From an uncultured Oscillospiraceae bacterium (lineage in GTDB: Bacteria > Bacillota > Clostridia > Oscillospirales > Oscillospiraceae): 21,241 nt of DNA. Position 1 is the first letter of the stretch. Every line of letters starts with the position of its first letter. The DNA lies in NCBI GenBank assembly GCA_934546685.1, contig CAKTEB010000035.1:1-21241 (forward strand), written 5' to 3'. This document shows positions 1 to 7,121 of the stretch, piece after piece. A program made the position numbers and the translations under genes. The notes beneath the pieces were generated by a model. It saw only the letters and a list, made by a program, of their open reading frames with translations, did no database searches and was not told the DNA's origin.

Positions 1-167
1 GTGATGCATTCCACATCTGGAGCGGCAACGACAGCCAGATCCTCCCGCTGATGGCCATGGGCTGCAAGGGCGTGATCCGGGGCGGCTGCGTCATCGATAA
101 GGTGGAGTATTCCGAGGCGTGCTCCATTGACGAGACTGCCCAGGTTGCGGAATGCGTTAAGATTTAA
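1..167 (+). CDS. 3' end of a DapA-like gene with an atypical short tail (partial)
   Basis: The reading frame opens before the window and gives 54 residues from base 3 to the TAA at 165-167. The first 25 residues contain SGND, then LPLMAMGCKGVI. This matches the C-terminal part of the barrel in 4-hydroxy-tetrahydrodipicolinate synthase (DapA), where the family has SGDD...LPLMALGGKGVIS. DapA normally continues for about 90 residues after this point. Here only 29 follow (RGGCVIDKVEYSE... to AECVKI), and they do not resemble DapA in this frame or the next. It could be a truncated or recombined dapA, a different lyase of the same family, or an assembly junction. The family call rests on one short motif and is tentative. 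A terminator hairpin follows at once. Confidence 0.4.
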   Translation, partial: DAFHIWSGNDSQILPLMAMGCKGVIRGGCVIDKVEYSEACSIDETAQVAECVKI

Positions 168-189
168 GTTCAATTTCATCGTCTAAAAG

Positions 190-226
190 CTCCCTCTCCG
201 GCATAGGCTTCCGGGGAGGGAGTTTT
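190..226 (+). terminator. Intrinsic terminator that also carries the next gene's ribosome binding site
   Basis: A 12-bp stem (190-201 with 211-222, one G.U pair) closes a 9-base loop and is followed by TTTT at 223-226. The 3' arm contains GGGGAGGGAG, which is also the Shine-Dalgarno sequence of the gene starting at 229, with 6 bases between the arm and the ATG. The hairpin can end the upstream transcript, and in a read-through transcript it would hide the ribosome binding site. Confidence 0.75.
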
Positions 227-228
227 AT

Positions 229-1527
229 ATGCAGAAGGAATTGACAGCTCTGGCCCTGCGGCGGGCAGGGTGTTCCACGATAGAGGCGCTTCGACAGAAG
301 CAGGGCGGCGGTACTGACGAGGAGTTGCTGGCCCCCTATCTGACGGGCTACACGCTCCACCGCGTCAAAGCGGGGGATACCTTGGACAGCATCGCGGCCA
401 TGCACCATACCACAGTCCGGGCTATCGAAACGGCAAATCCGGTCCTGGATGCCGGGAAATTATCTCTCGGGCAGCTGTTGGTGGTGCCCCTGGATTTTCC
501 GGTGGTGCCGGAGGATACGCCCATGAGCTATGCGCTGCTCCGGTATGTGCTCCGAGGACTGGAGGCCCGGTATCCGTGGCTGAGGGAGCGGGTCATCGGT
601 CAGTCAGGTCAGGGGCGGAAGCTCTATCAGCTCAGGATAGGCACCGGGCCCCGAATCGTCTATTACAACGCGGCGCACCATGCCAACGAGTGGATCACCA
701 CTCCGGCGGTGCTCTCGTGCCTCGAGTATTTGCTGGAGGCCAGAAGCCGGGGCGTGCGGCTCCTGAACTTGGATCCGGAGGAATTGCTGGCGGCTGTGAC
801 CCTGTACCTTGTGCCCATGGTAAACCCGGACGGGGTGGATCTGGTGGTGGGGGCGGCCACGGAGAAAGAATACCGGGCGGCGGAGACCATTGCCCAGGGC
901 TATCCAGAGATCCCGTTCCCAGAGGGATGGAAGGCGGATCTCCAGGGTGTGGACCTGAACCTCAACTATCCTGCTAGGTGGGATGAGGCCCGGGAGATCA
1001 AGGCCCAGCTGGGCTTCACGGCTCCGGCGCCCAGGGACTATGTGGGCCTGGAGCCATTGAGCCAGCCGGAGACCCTGGCCATGTTCCAGACTACCGAAAA
1101 TTTGGATCCGGCCCTGACCATCGCGTGGCACACCCAGGGCCAGGAGATCTATTGGCGATTCCTGGATCTGGAGCCCGCCGGGGCACGGGCATTGGGCGAG
1201 CAAATGGCAGCAGCCTCCGACTACCGATTGGAGGAGAGCGCCTACAATTCCTCTTTTGCCGGCTATAAGGACTGGTTCATCCAGGACTTTGACCGGCCTG
1301 GCTATACCATTGAGGCGGGGATCGGCGAGAATCCGCTGCCCCTTACCCAACTGCCGGAGATCGTCCGGGATAACCTGCCCATCTTTCTGCTGGGCCTCAC
1401 AGGGCCCCAGGGAGAGGAAAATTTGGTTCCGGTGGGATCGGTGCAGCCAGCGGTCAGACCCTCGCGGGAGCCGCCCCAGGCGAGAACCTTGCCGCGGGGA
1501 GATGGCATGGAGATGTCCTGGGGGTGA
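229..1527 (+). CDS. LysM-M14 zinc carboxypeptidase, gamma-D-glutamyl-diamino acid endopeptidase type
   Basis: A 432-residue peptidase. Residues 41-89 form a LysM peptidoglycan-binding domain (HRVKAGDTLDSIA...GQLLVVP). From about residue 97 it is a peptidase M14 domain with zinc ligands H151 and E154 (HANE), third ligand H301 (AWHTQGQ), substrate-binding VDLNLNYPARW (241-251) and general base E362 (YTIEAG). The LysM plus M14 architecture is that of the Bacillus/Lysinibacillus enzymes that cut the D-Glu(gamma)-diaminopimelate bond of peptidoglycan stem peptides. No signal peptide is visible, which fits known cytoplasmic or spore-associated relatives. The first 40 residues are unassigned. The ATG has GGGGAGGGAG 6 bases upstream, inside the preceding terminator hairpin. 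The exact bond cut is inferred from family. Confidence 0.88.
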   Translation: MQKELTALALRRAGCSTIEALRQKQGGGTDEELLAPYLTGYTLHRVKAGDTLDSIAAMHHTTVRAIETANPVLDAGKLSLGQLLVVPLDFPVVPEDTPMSYALLRYVLRGLEARYPWLRERVIGQSGQGRKLYQLRIGTGPRIVYYNAAHHANEWITTPAVLSCLEYLLEARSRGVRLLNLDPEELLAAVTLYLVPMVNPDGVDLVVGAATEKEYRAAETIAQGYPEIPFPEGWKADLQGVDLNLNYPARWDEAREIKAQLGFTAPAPRDYVGLEPLSQPETLAMFQTTENLDPALTIAWHTQGQEIYWRFLDLEPAGARALGEQMAAASDYRLEESAYNSSFAGYKDWFIQDFDRPGYTIEAGIGENPLPLTQLPEIVRDNLPIFLLGLTGPQGEENLVPVGSVQPAVRPSREPPQARTLPRGDGMEMSWG

Positions 1528-1569
1528 AAAAAGCGTGCGCACCGCAGCGGAATTGCGGTGCGCACGTTT
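1528..1569. terminator. Bidirectional terminator between convergent genes
   Basis: A perfect 13-bp stem (1534-1546 with 1554-1566) closes a 7-base loop. Six A's at 1527-1532 become T6 for minus-strand transcripts, so it is a canonical terminator for the operon ending at 1572. On the plus strand it is followed by TTTCGTT, giving weaker termination for the M14 gene ending at 1527. Confidence 0.88.
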
Positions 1570-1571
1570 CG

Positions 1572-1877
1572 TTATTCGGCTTCGTACTTTTTTGGATGCT
1601 CCGCCAGGTCGCGGATCCAGGCGGTCATATTCTCAATGCCCTCATCGCTGAGGGGAAAGGTGTCCTGGCCGTCCATTTGGCTCTTTTCATAGCACAGAGG
1701 GCCGTACCAGTATTCCGCCAGAATGGTCATGTCCTCGATGTTGGGGCTGAGCTTGAACCGCAGCCCCTGATAGCTGCCCAGAAAGATATTTTCGTTGTGG
1801 AAGGACATGTAGTTGGGCACATACAGGTCCGGGATGTCCGTGGAGTCGATGTCTTTTACGTTATCCAGGGTTTCCAT
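1572..1877 (-). CDS. Conserved-looking hypothetical protein, 101 aa
   Basis: I do not recognise this protein. It is acidic, predicted soluble, and has no signal peptide or membrane segment. The middle is rich in aromatic residues (YMSFHNENIFLGSYQG, then ILAEYWYGPLCYE). It is very likely a real gene: it has AAGGAGG 5 bases before the ATG, that site overlaps the stop region of the pentapeptide-repeat gene 10 bases upstream, and a strong terminator lies just past its stop. It is the last gene of the exonuclease-fusion operon. Confidence 0.75.
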   Translation of the reverse strand: METLDNVKDIDSTDIPDLYVPNYMSFHNENIFLGSYQGLRFKLSPNIEDMTILAEYWYGPLCYEKSQMDGQDTFPLSDEGIENMTAWIRDLAEHPKKYEAE

Positions 1878-1887
1878 GGGAGCCTCC

Positions 1888-2505
1888 TTACGGCACGATG
1901 TTCAGGCCCATGAGCCTTGCAAGGTCTATGGCCTGGGCGGTAGTGACAGTGATGTTTTTCAGCTGAGAAATGGTCCAGGTGGCCCCGTCGATTGCGGAGG
2001 TAGAGAGATCCACGCTGCCCAGCTCCGCGCCGGAGAAATCGCAGCGGGTGAGATCGCAGCGGGAAATCGATGGCCGCTGGAGCTTGCTGCGGGACAGAGA
2101 GCCTCCGGACATGGAGCAGTCAGACAGCACCGGCTGCTTGAGGGTGCAGGCCACCAGACCCATATATTTGCCCTGGCAGTCCTCAAAGCGGCAGCCTGTT
2201 AGGGTGCAGTCGGAGAAATTCGTCCCCAGCATCCGGCAGCCCAGAAAGGTCACTTGGCGGAGGCCGCATTCTGAGAAGCTGCATCCAGTGAGGTCGCAGT
2301 CCCGGAAGACCACACGGTCAAAGCCTGTGGCCTGGAACCGGGAATCCAAAAAGCTGCATCCGGAAAAGCTACATTCCTTGAGATCAATGGAGCCCAAGGA
2401 GAGATTTTCCGCCTCCTCGCCGATCTCTTGGAGATCCCGGAGATCGTAGACCTCCTCCGAGGCCTCCAGCAGGCAATCACGAAGAGACTTTTTGAGATTT
2501 GACAT
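1888..2505 (-). CDS. Cysteine-rich pentapeptide-repeat protein
   Basis: About 205 residues. After an acidic N-terminal helix (about 1-35) there is a run of pentapeptide repeats of the A(D/N)LXX type with many cysteines, such as CSFSGCSF, CDLTGCSF, CTLTGCRF and CDLTRCDF, ending near residue 180. Such repeats fold into a right-handed quadrilateral beta-helix. In Qnr/MfpA proteins this mimics DNA and protects gyrase, but many members have no known role. I prefer the ATG at 2505 because GGAGG lies 9 bases upstream; the in-frame ATG at 2511 leaves only 3. The start lies inside the 3' end of the exonuclease-fusion gene (29-base overlap), so the two are translationally coupled. Function unknown. Confidence 0.88.
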   Translation of the reverse strand: MSNLKKSLRDCLLEASEEVYDLRDLQEIGEEAENLSLGSIDLKECSFSGCSFLDSRFQATGFDRVVFRDCDLTGCSFSECGLRQVTFLGCRMLGTNFSDCTLTGCRFEDCQGKYMGLVACTLKQPVLSDCSMSGGSLSRSKLQRPSISRCDLTRCDFSGAELGSVDLSTSAIDGATWTISQLKNITVTTAQAIDLARLMGLNIVP

Positions 2506-3871
2506 GGTCATAGGCCTCCGTGATCATTTGGTTCAGTCCCTCCACAAAGGCGTCGTTCTGCTCCTGGGTACGGCGGTTGGGCCCCTTGGTGCGGCCTCCC
2601 GCCCGGCGGAGCTTGGCGGCCTCGGCCCTCTGGGCAAGCAGCCCGTCAATGTTCTCCGCGGTGTAGCGCATGCCGTTCTGGTCGATGACCCGGGCGTTTT
2701 TGGAAAGGCACATGGCGGCCAGGCCGTAGTCCTGGGTGATGACAAGATCTCCGGGAGCCAGCCGCGCCACCAGGGCAAAGTCAGCGCTGTCGGCACCCTT
2801 ATCTACCACGATGGTCTCAGCGCCCCGGCGGGAGAACTGGTGGGCGGTATCGCAGACTAGGAATGCTCCAATATGGCGGCGGGTGGTGATCTTCAGCGCC
2901 AGATTCACTACCGGGCAGCCGTCGGCGTCGATAAACAGACGGAAGGGGGCGGCCTTTGGCTTCCGGGGCTTCAGGGACTTCTCCACGGCCTTCTTGTACA
3001 TGGCCTGGTGGGGCTCATCCAGAGGATAGATCACCCGACTGGCCCGCATGCTGTCGTCCCGGTTGCTCTTGAAGCTGACCCGGATCAGATACCCCCCGTG
3101 CTGGGGGCACTGGGACGTCCAGACCATGCGTCCGCTTTCCGGGAAGATGGGCTCGGTGTTCTCAGTGACCGCACCGCAGTGAGGGCACTTTACTTCTATG
3201 ATCCGGGGGTCGGCGATCATGTCCTCAAAGCTCTCAAAGCGGGTATAGTTGGAATACCGGAGGCAGTCCAGAAAGGCCTGGTCGCCGTCGCCCTCAAAGT
3301 GGACGAGATACTCTGGATATTCGGCGATGCCCCGGGGAATGTCCAGGTGGTGGGCCACCTCAGCGGTGTAGGCGGCGTCGTTGAGGCCGTCGTGATAGCT
3401 GTCGGAGACCTCCAGCTGGAAGAAGTCCACCGCAAAGCTCAGGCCTCGAACCAGAGGGCCGGGATCGAACTGCTGGTTGAACATGATCTGGAGGTTGTAG
3501 TATTTCTGGGTAAAATCGTCGCTGAGGCCATAGAAATGGAGGTTTTGCCGCAGGATAGGCAGGTCGTTGAAGCCCCAGGTCAGGAGAATGGGATCCTCTC
3601 CGCAGAAGTCCCGGAACCGCTCCATGGCGTCCTGGAACCGCTCGCCGTTTTTCACATCCTGCTTGGTGATGCCGGTGAGCTTGGAGATGCGTGGGGAAAG
3701 TACCTTATACTGCTGGAGGCAGCAGGTGGCCTTGAACTGCGCGCCGTCCTCCAGGCGCACGGCGCCGATCTGGATGATCTCAAAGGGCAGGGCGGTACAC
3801 AGCCGGATGGCCAGGGGGGAGTCCATGGAGAGGGGCTGATTCCACTCCATGTCCAGTACGATCATTGACAA
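2477..3871 (-). CDS. Fusion protein: DEDDh exonuclease, zinc ribbon, UPF0178 (YaiI/YqxD) domain
   Basis: A 464-residue protein with three parts. Residues 1-175 are a DnaQ-like 3'-5' exonuclease with D7/E9 (VLDMEWN), D103 (GFND) and H160/D165 (HDGLND), the full DEDDh set. Residues about 226-262 hold a probable zinc ribbon (C229, C232, C255, with H258 nearby). Residues about 309-446 are a complete UPF0178/DUF188 domain: DADGCPVV (315-322), VVDKGADSAD (355-364), GDLVITQDYGLA (374-385), then YTAENI and a basic tail. UPF0178 is usually a stand-alone protein of about 150 residues. The start is TTG at 3871 with a weak AAAGAG upstream; ATG at 3865 is the alternative. A nucleic-acid processing role is inferred; substrate unknown. 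First gene of a three-gene operon. Confidence 0.88.
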   Translation of the reverse strand: MSMIVLDMEWNQPLSMDSPLAIRLCTALPFEIIQIGAVRLEDGAQFKATCCLQQYKVLSPRISKLTGITKQDVKNGERFQDAMERFRDFCGEDPILLTWGFNDLPILRQNLHFYGLSDDFTQKYYNLQIMFNQQFDPGPLVRGLSFAVDFFQLEVSDSYHDGLNDAAYTAEVAHHLDIPRGIAEYPEYLVHFEGDGDQAFLDCLRYSNYTRFESFEDMIADPRIIEVKCPHCGAVTENTEPIFPESGRMVWTSQCPQHGGYLIRVSFKSNRDDSMRASRVIYPLDEPHQAMYKKAVEKSLKPRKPKAAPFRLFIDADGCPVVNLALKITTRRHIGAFLVCDTAHQFSRRGAETIVVDKGADSADFALVARLAPGDLVITQDYGLAAMCLSKNARVIDQNGMRYTAENIDGLLAQRAEAAKLRRAGGRTKGPNRRTQEQNDAFVEGLNQMITEAYDHVKSQKVSS

Positions 3872-4038
3872 ACTGTTTCACTCTTTCTTTGTTTTGAGGG
3901 GCAATTCCACGCAAATGCGTCGTCGGTTCTCGACTGCTCTCATGCGCCGGAAATGCGTTATTTTTTCTTGACATACACAAAGTATGCCTGCGAAAAAATG
4001 CCTTTTTCCAACGCGTGATCTCTAGCCGAGACCTCTAG

Positions 4039-4080
4039 CCGAATTGCGTGGAAATGCCCTGGGGTATCGCTTTGGGATAA
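4039..4080 (+). repeat. 42-base repeat, copy 1
   Basis: Matches copy 2 at 4218-4259 at 40 of 42 positions, 179 bases apart. Its 3' end can form a small hairpin (CGCTTT with AAAGCG just past the copy) that is not conserved in copy 2. Confidence 0.85.
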
Positions 4081-4217
4081 AGCGTAAATAATTCATTGGA
4101 CGGCGGGAAAATGCTTTTTTCTGACGCAAAATCTCAGGCTGAATCCTCTTGTCAATTTAACATGGAATTGCCCGGATTATGACATTCACGCAAAGCGCGA
4201 ACACTCGGAGGACTTCC

Positions 4218-4259
4218 CCGAATTGCGTGGAAATGCCCCGGGTTATCGCTTTGGGATAA
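4218..4259 (+). repeat. 42-base repeat, copy 2
   Basis: Second copy, differing at two positions in the CCC(C/T)GGG segment. It is followed at 4261-4285 by a hairpin with a perfect 7-bp stem and an 11-base loop that has no counterpart after copy 1. Confidence 0.85.
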
Positions 4260-4307
4260 TGTGCAATGGGTTTGCGGAATTGCACGGAACATCCCGGCGA
4301 TTCGGGA

Positions 4308-6203
4308 CTATCGGGGAGATCTATGATCTTTTTTTCGTGCGTGCTGCTTGGCGGGGGAGCTTGAATCATGATGGGAGCCGCCGGATTTCTGGGCCTTTCC
4401 ACTGCCGGATTTCCGGGGGCGGATCAGACACTGGGGCTCATAGCCGATGAGATCCGTACGTCCGGCCTTATGGAGCGCCTCATACACCAGGTCATAGTTC
4501 CGGGGATTCCGATACTGGATCAGTGCCCGCTGCATGGCTTTTTCGTGGGGATTGGTGGCCACATACACGGGCTTCATGGTTCTGGGATCCAGGCCGGTAT
4601 AGTACATCACCGTGGAGATGGTGGAGGGGGTGGGATAGAAATCCGACACCTGCTCGGGATTCAGATGATGGGCGTGGAGATATTCCGCCAGAGCCACGGC
4701 CTCCTTGAGGGTGGAGCCGGGATGGGAGGACATGAGGTAGGGCACGACGAACTGGTGCATGCCCTCCTGCTGGTTGATCCGATTGTATTTCTCGATGAAG
4801 CGCTCATAGACGGCGTTCTGGGGCTTGCCCATAAGCTGGAGCACAGAGTCGCAGATGTGCTCAGGGGCTACCTTCAGCTGGCCGGAGATATGGTATTTCA
4901 CCAGCTCGCGGAAGAAGCTGTCGTCCTTATCCGCCAGCAAATAATCGAACCGAATGCCGCTGCGCACAAAGACCTTTTTAACGCCGGGCAGCGCCCGAAG
5001 CTCCTGGAGCAGGGAGAGATAATCGCTGTGATCCGCAATGAGATTCCTGCAGGGGGAAGGGAATAGGCACTGCTTGGTGGGACAGACACCCTTGGTCTTC
5101 TGCTTTTCGCAGGCGGGCTGCCGGAAATTGGCGGTGGGGCCGCCCACGTCGTGAATGTAGCCCTTGAACTCCGGATCCTGGATCAAAAGCTCTGCTTCAC
5201 GGAGCAGGGATTCATGGCTCCGGGACTGGACAATCCGGCCCTGATGGAAGGTCAGCGCGCAGAAGCTGCATCCGCCGAAGCAGCCCCGGCAGCTGGACAG
5301 GCTGAACTTGACCTCCTTAATGGCGTCGATGCCGCCGTCCTTCTCATACATGGGGTGATAATTCCGCATATAGGGCAGATCATAGGTGTCGTCCATCTCC
5401 TGGGTGGTCAGGGGCTCCTGGGGCGGATTCTGCACCACAAAGGTATGGTCGTCATAGGGCTCTACCAGGGTTTTGGCCACATAGGGATCGGTATTGCAGT
5501 ATTGAGTATAGAAGCTCTCGGCATAGTGCCGCTTGTCAGAGGTCAGCGCCTCATAGCTGGGTAGGGTGATGTAGTCGTAGACGCTGTCCAGGTTTCGGGC
5601 CTTATAGACGGTGCCGCGGATATAGGTGAGATCCTCCACGGAGAGGCCGCTGTCTAAAGCCTCGGCTACCTCCACGATGCTCTTTTCTCCCATGCCGTAG
5701 AGCAGCAGATCCGCCTGGGAGTCCAGAAGAATGGAGCGCTTTAATTTGTCCGACCAGTAATCATAGTGGGCCAGCCGCCGGAGAGATGCCTCGATGCCGC
5801 CGATGATGATGGGAATATGCCGGTAGCTGCGGCGGATCAGATTGCAGTAGACGGTGGTGGCATAGTCGGGCCGGAGGCCCATTTTTCCGCCGGGGGAGAA
5901 ATAGTCGTAGCTCCGGCGGCGCTTTGCAACGGTATAGTGGTTTACCATTGGATCCATGTTGCCGCCCATGACCAGAAAGCCCAGCCGAGGCGTGCCCAAA
6001 ACCTTGATGCTGTCCGGATCCTTCCAGTTGGGCTGTGGAATGATGCCTACACGGTAGCCCCGGGCGTCCAGCACACGGCTGATGATGGCATGGCCAAAGG
6101 TGGGGTGATCCACATAGGCGTCGCCGATCACAAAGACAAAGTCGCACTGATCCCAGCCCCGGGCCTCCATATCCGCCTGGGAAACCGGAAGAAATCCATC
6201 CAT
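4308..6203 (-). CDS. YgiQ family radical SAM protein
   Basis: A 631-residue protein, typical for the YgiQ (UPF0313) family. The N-terminal domain (about 1-290) starts FLPVSQADMEARGWDQCDFV and contains the family signatures GDAYVDHPTFG and GGIEASLRR. The radical SAM cluster motif is C308-x3-C312-x2-C315 (CFGGCSFC), which binds a 4Fe-4S cluster and S-adenosylmethionine. A C-terminal region follows with DFYPTPSTISTVMYYTG and a basic, low-complexity tail (last 35 or so residues). The reaction is unknown for the family. AAGGAGG lies 8 bases before the ATG and a good sigma-A type promoter lies at 6241-6269, so it is probably transcribed alone. No clear terminator follows. Confidence 0.95.
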   Translation of the reverse strand: MDGFLPVSQADMEARGWDQCDFVFVIGDAYVDHPTFGHAIISRVLDARGYRVGIIPQPNWKDPDSIKVLGTPRLGFLVMGGNMDPMVNHYTVAKRRRSYDYFSPGGKMGLRPDYATTVYCNLIRRSYRHIPIIIGGIEASLRRLAHYDYWSDKLKRSILLDSQADLLLYGMGEKSIVEVAEALDSGLSVEDLTYIRGTVYKARNLDSVYDYITLPSYEALTSDKRHYAESFYTQYCNTDPYVAKTLVEPYDDHTFVVQNPPQEPLTTQEMDDTYDLPYMRNYHPMYEKDGGIDAIKEVKFSLSSCRGCFGGCSFCALTFHQGRIVQSRSHESLLREAELLIQDPEFKGYIHDVGGPTANFRQPACEKQKTKGVCPTKQCLFPSPCRNLIADHSDYLSLLQELRALPGVKKVFVRSGIRFDYLLADKDDSFFRELVKYHISGQLKVAPEHICDSVLQLMGKPQNAVYERFIEKYNRINQQEGMHQFVVPYLMSSHPGSTLKEAVALAEYLHAHHLNPEQVSDFYPTPSTISTVMYYTGLDPRTMKPVYVATNPHEKAMQRALIQYRNPRNYDLVYEALHKAGRTDLIGYEPQCLIRPRKSGSGKAQKSGGSHHDSSSPAKQHARKKDHRSPR

Positions 6204-6240
6204 GCTGATGCCCTCCTTTTTGGAAACTGATAACCTTTAT

Positions 6241-6269
6241 ACTATATCAGATAGCCGGAAAAAAGTCCA
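6241..6269 (-). promoter_or_regulatory. Sigma-A type promoter of the ygiQ-family gene
   Basis: On the minus strand, TGGACT (6264-6269) and TATAGT (6241-6246) are exactly 17 bases apart, matching the consensus at 4/6 and 5/6. The spot is 38 bases upstream of the start codon. Confidence 0.65.
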
Positions 6270-6312
6270 CCCCGGAGAAGGGCCGGGATGGATAGAATTT
6301 GCAGGTGACGCA

Positions 6313-6405
6313 ATGATGCGTGACAAAAAAGAGCAGCGCATAGGAACGGCCTGTATGAAGGGGGGCGTTATTCAGAGAAAACCGAAAAGCGGGGGGAAGG
6401 CATAA
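6313..6405 (+). CDS. Possible 30-aa basic leader peptide ahead of the DUF421 gene
   Basis: A short frame (MMRDKKEQRIG...KPKSGGKA) with AGGTGA 4 bases before the first ATG and 7 before the second, ending shortly before the DUF421 gene. It is strongly basic. It matches nothing I recognise and could be chance. Confidence 0.25.
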   Translation: MMRDKKEQRIGTACMKGGVIQRKPKSGGKA

Positions 6406-6443
6406 TTCCCGTGCTCGTGGGCAGACTAGCTCTGGGTGATGGA

Positions 6444-7121
6444 ATGTTTATTTCGTTTTTGCGGACGGTAGTCTTATACCTGGTGATCGTGCTGACCCTC
6501 CGGGTGCTGGGGAAGCGCCAGGTGGGGGAGCTGGAGCCCTCAGAGCTGGTGGTGGCGATCCTGATCTCAGACCTGGCGGCCGTACCTATGCAGGACATCG
6601 GGATCCCGCTGCTCTCCGGGGTGATTCCGATTTTTACCCTATTGGCCCTGGAGCTGCTGGCCTCGGAGCTGAGCCTCCGGTCTGTGCGCTTTCGGAGCTT
6701 CCTCTGCGGCAAGCCGGTGTTTATCATCCGGGAGGGGGTCATCGACCAGAAGGCCATGGCGGACAACCGCCTGACCATCGATGAGCTCAGCTGCTGCCTC
6801 CGGCAGGAGGGGATCCTGGAGCCATCCCAGGTACAGTACGCTATTTTGGAGACCAGCGGCCAGCTGACTACGTTTTTATATCCCCAATACGCACCGCTGA
6901 CGGCCCAGGATGCCGGGAAAAAGGCCAGCAATCAGCGCTTTCCGGTGACGGTTATCAGCTGCGGTCGGGTGCTGGAGGAAAATCTCCGGGTCATTGGCCG
7001 GGATCTTGTCTGGCTGGATCGGGAGCTGGCGGGGAAGAAGCTCAGTCAGGAGCAGGTATTCTGGATGACAGCGGATCCCACCGGTGCTGTAACGGTGATC
7101 CGCCGGGAGGAGGCAACATGA
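6444..7121 (+). CDS. DUF421 (YetF-type) membrane protein
   Basis: About 225 residues from the ATG at 6444. The N-terminal part has three hydrophobic segments (about 4-24, 38-48 and 54-72) around the family signature RVLGKRQVGELEPSELV and ISDLAAVPMQD. The cytoplasmic C-terminal region has the usual GKPVFIIREGVID and NRLTIDELSCCLRQEG motifs. I chose ATG 6444 over GTG 6411 because family members begin with M..SFLRT and because GGGTGAT sits correctly before it. Members occur in Bacillus as YetF/YrbG/YdfR; YetF has been linked to spore-envelope biology but the biochemical role is unclear. The stop overlaps the next start (ATGA), so the pair is translationally coupled. Confidence 0.9.
   Translation: MFISFLRTVVLYLVIVLTLRVLGKRQVGELEPSELVVAILISDLAAVPMQDIGIPLLSGVIPIFTLLALELLASELSLRSVRFRSFLCGKPVFIIREGVIDQKAMADNRLTIDELSCCLRQEGILEPSQVQYAILETSGQLTTFLYPQYAPLTAQDAGKKASNQRFPVTVISCGRVLEENLRVIGRDLVWLDRELAGKKLSQEQVFWMTADPTGAVTVIRREEAT

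Larger units (their letters stand above)
3872..4307. repeat. Noncoding 436-base region with a mosaic of diverged repeats
   Basis: No convincing gene is present. Two near-identical 42-base direct copies lie at 4039-4080 and 4218-4259. Their core, TTGCGTGGAAATGCCC, recurs once inverted at 3899-3916 with one mismatch, and a more diverged form is near 4276-4297. A second motif, GCG..AAAATGC.TTTTTC..ACGC (25 bases), occurs at about 3991-4015 and again near 4103-4127, with a partial form near 3951. A short direct repeat (CTCTAGCCGA) sits at about 4021-4041. GTGCAAT at 4261-4267 pairs with ATTGCAC at 4279-4285. The promoter of the exonuclease operon must lie here, but I cannot place it. Confidence 0.7.

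Noticed and set aside
604..1542. 312-aa minus-strand frame opposite the M14 peptidase
   Set aside because: It is a shadow of a well-supported gene, has no ribosome site and no recognisable domain.
2873..3868. 331-aa plus-strand frame opposite the nuclease fusion
   Set aside because: The opposite strand encodes conserved catalytic motifs; this frame is a GC-driven shadow.
3969..3999. TTGACA on the plus strand at 3969 as a promoter
   Set aside because: No acceptable -10 lies 16-18 bases downstream and no plus-strand gene follows.
3872..4307. CRISPR array
   Set aside because: Copies are few, irregularly spaced (179 bases), partly inverted and diverged; no cas genes nearby.
4157..4402. 81-aa minus-strand frame in the repeat region
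   Set aside because: It overlaps the 3' end of the radical SAM gene in another frame and lacks a ribosome site.
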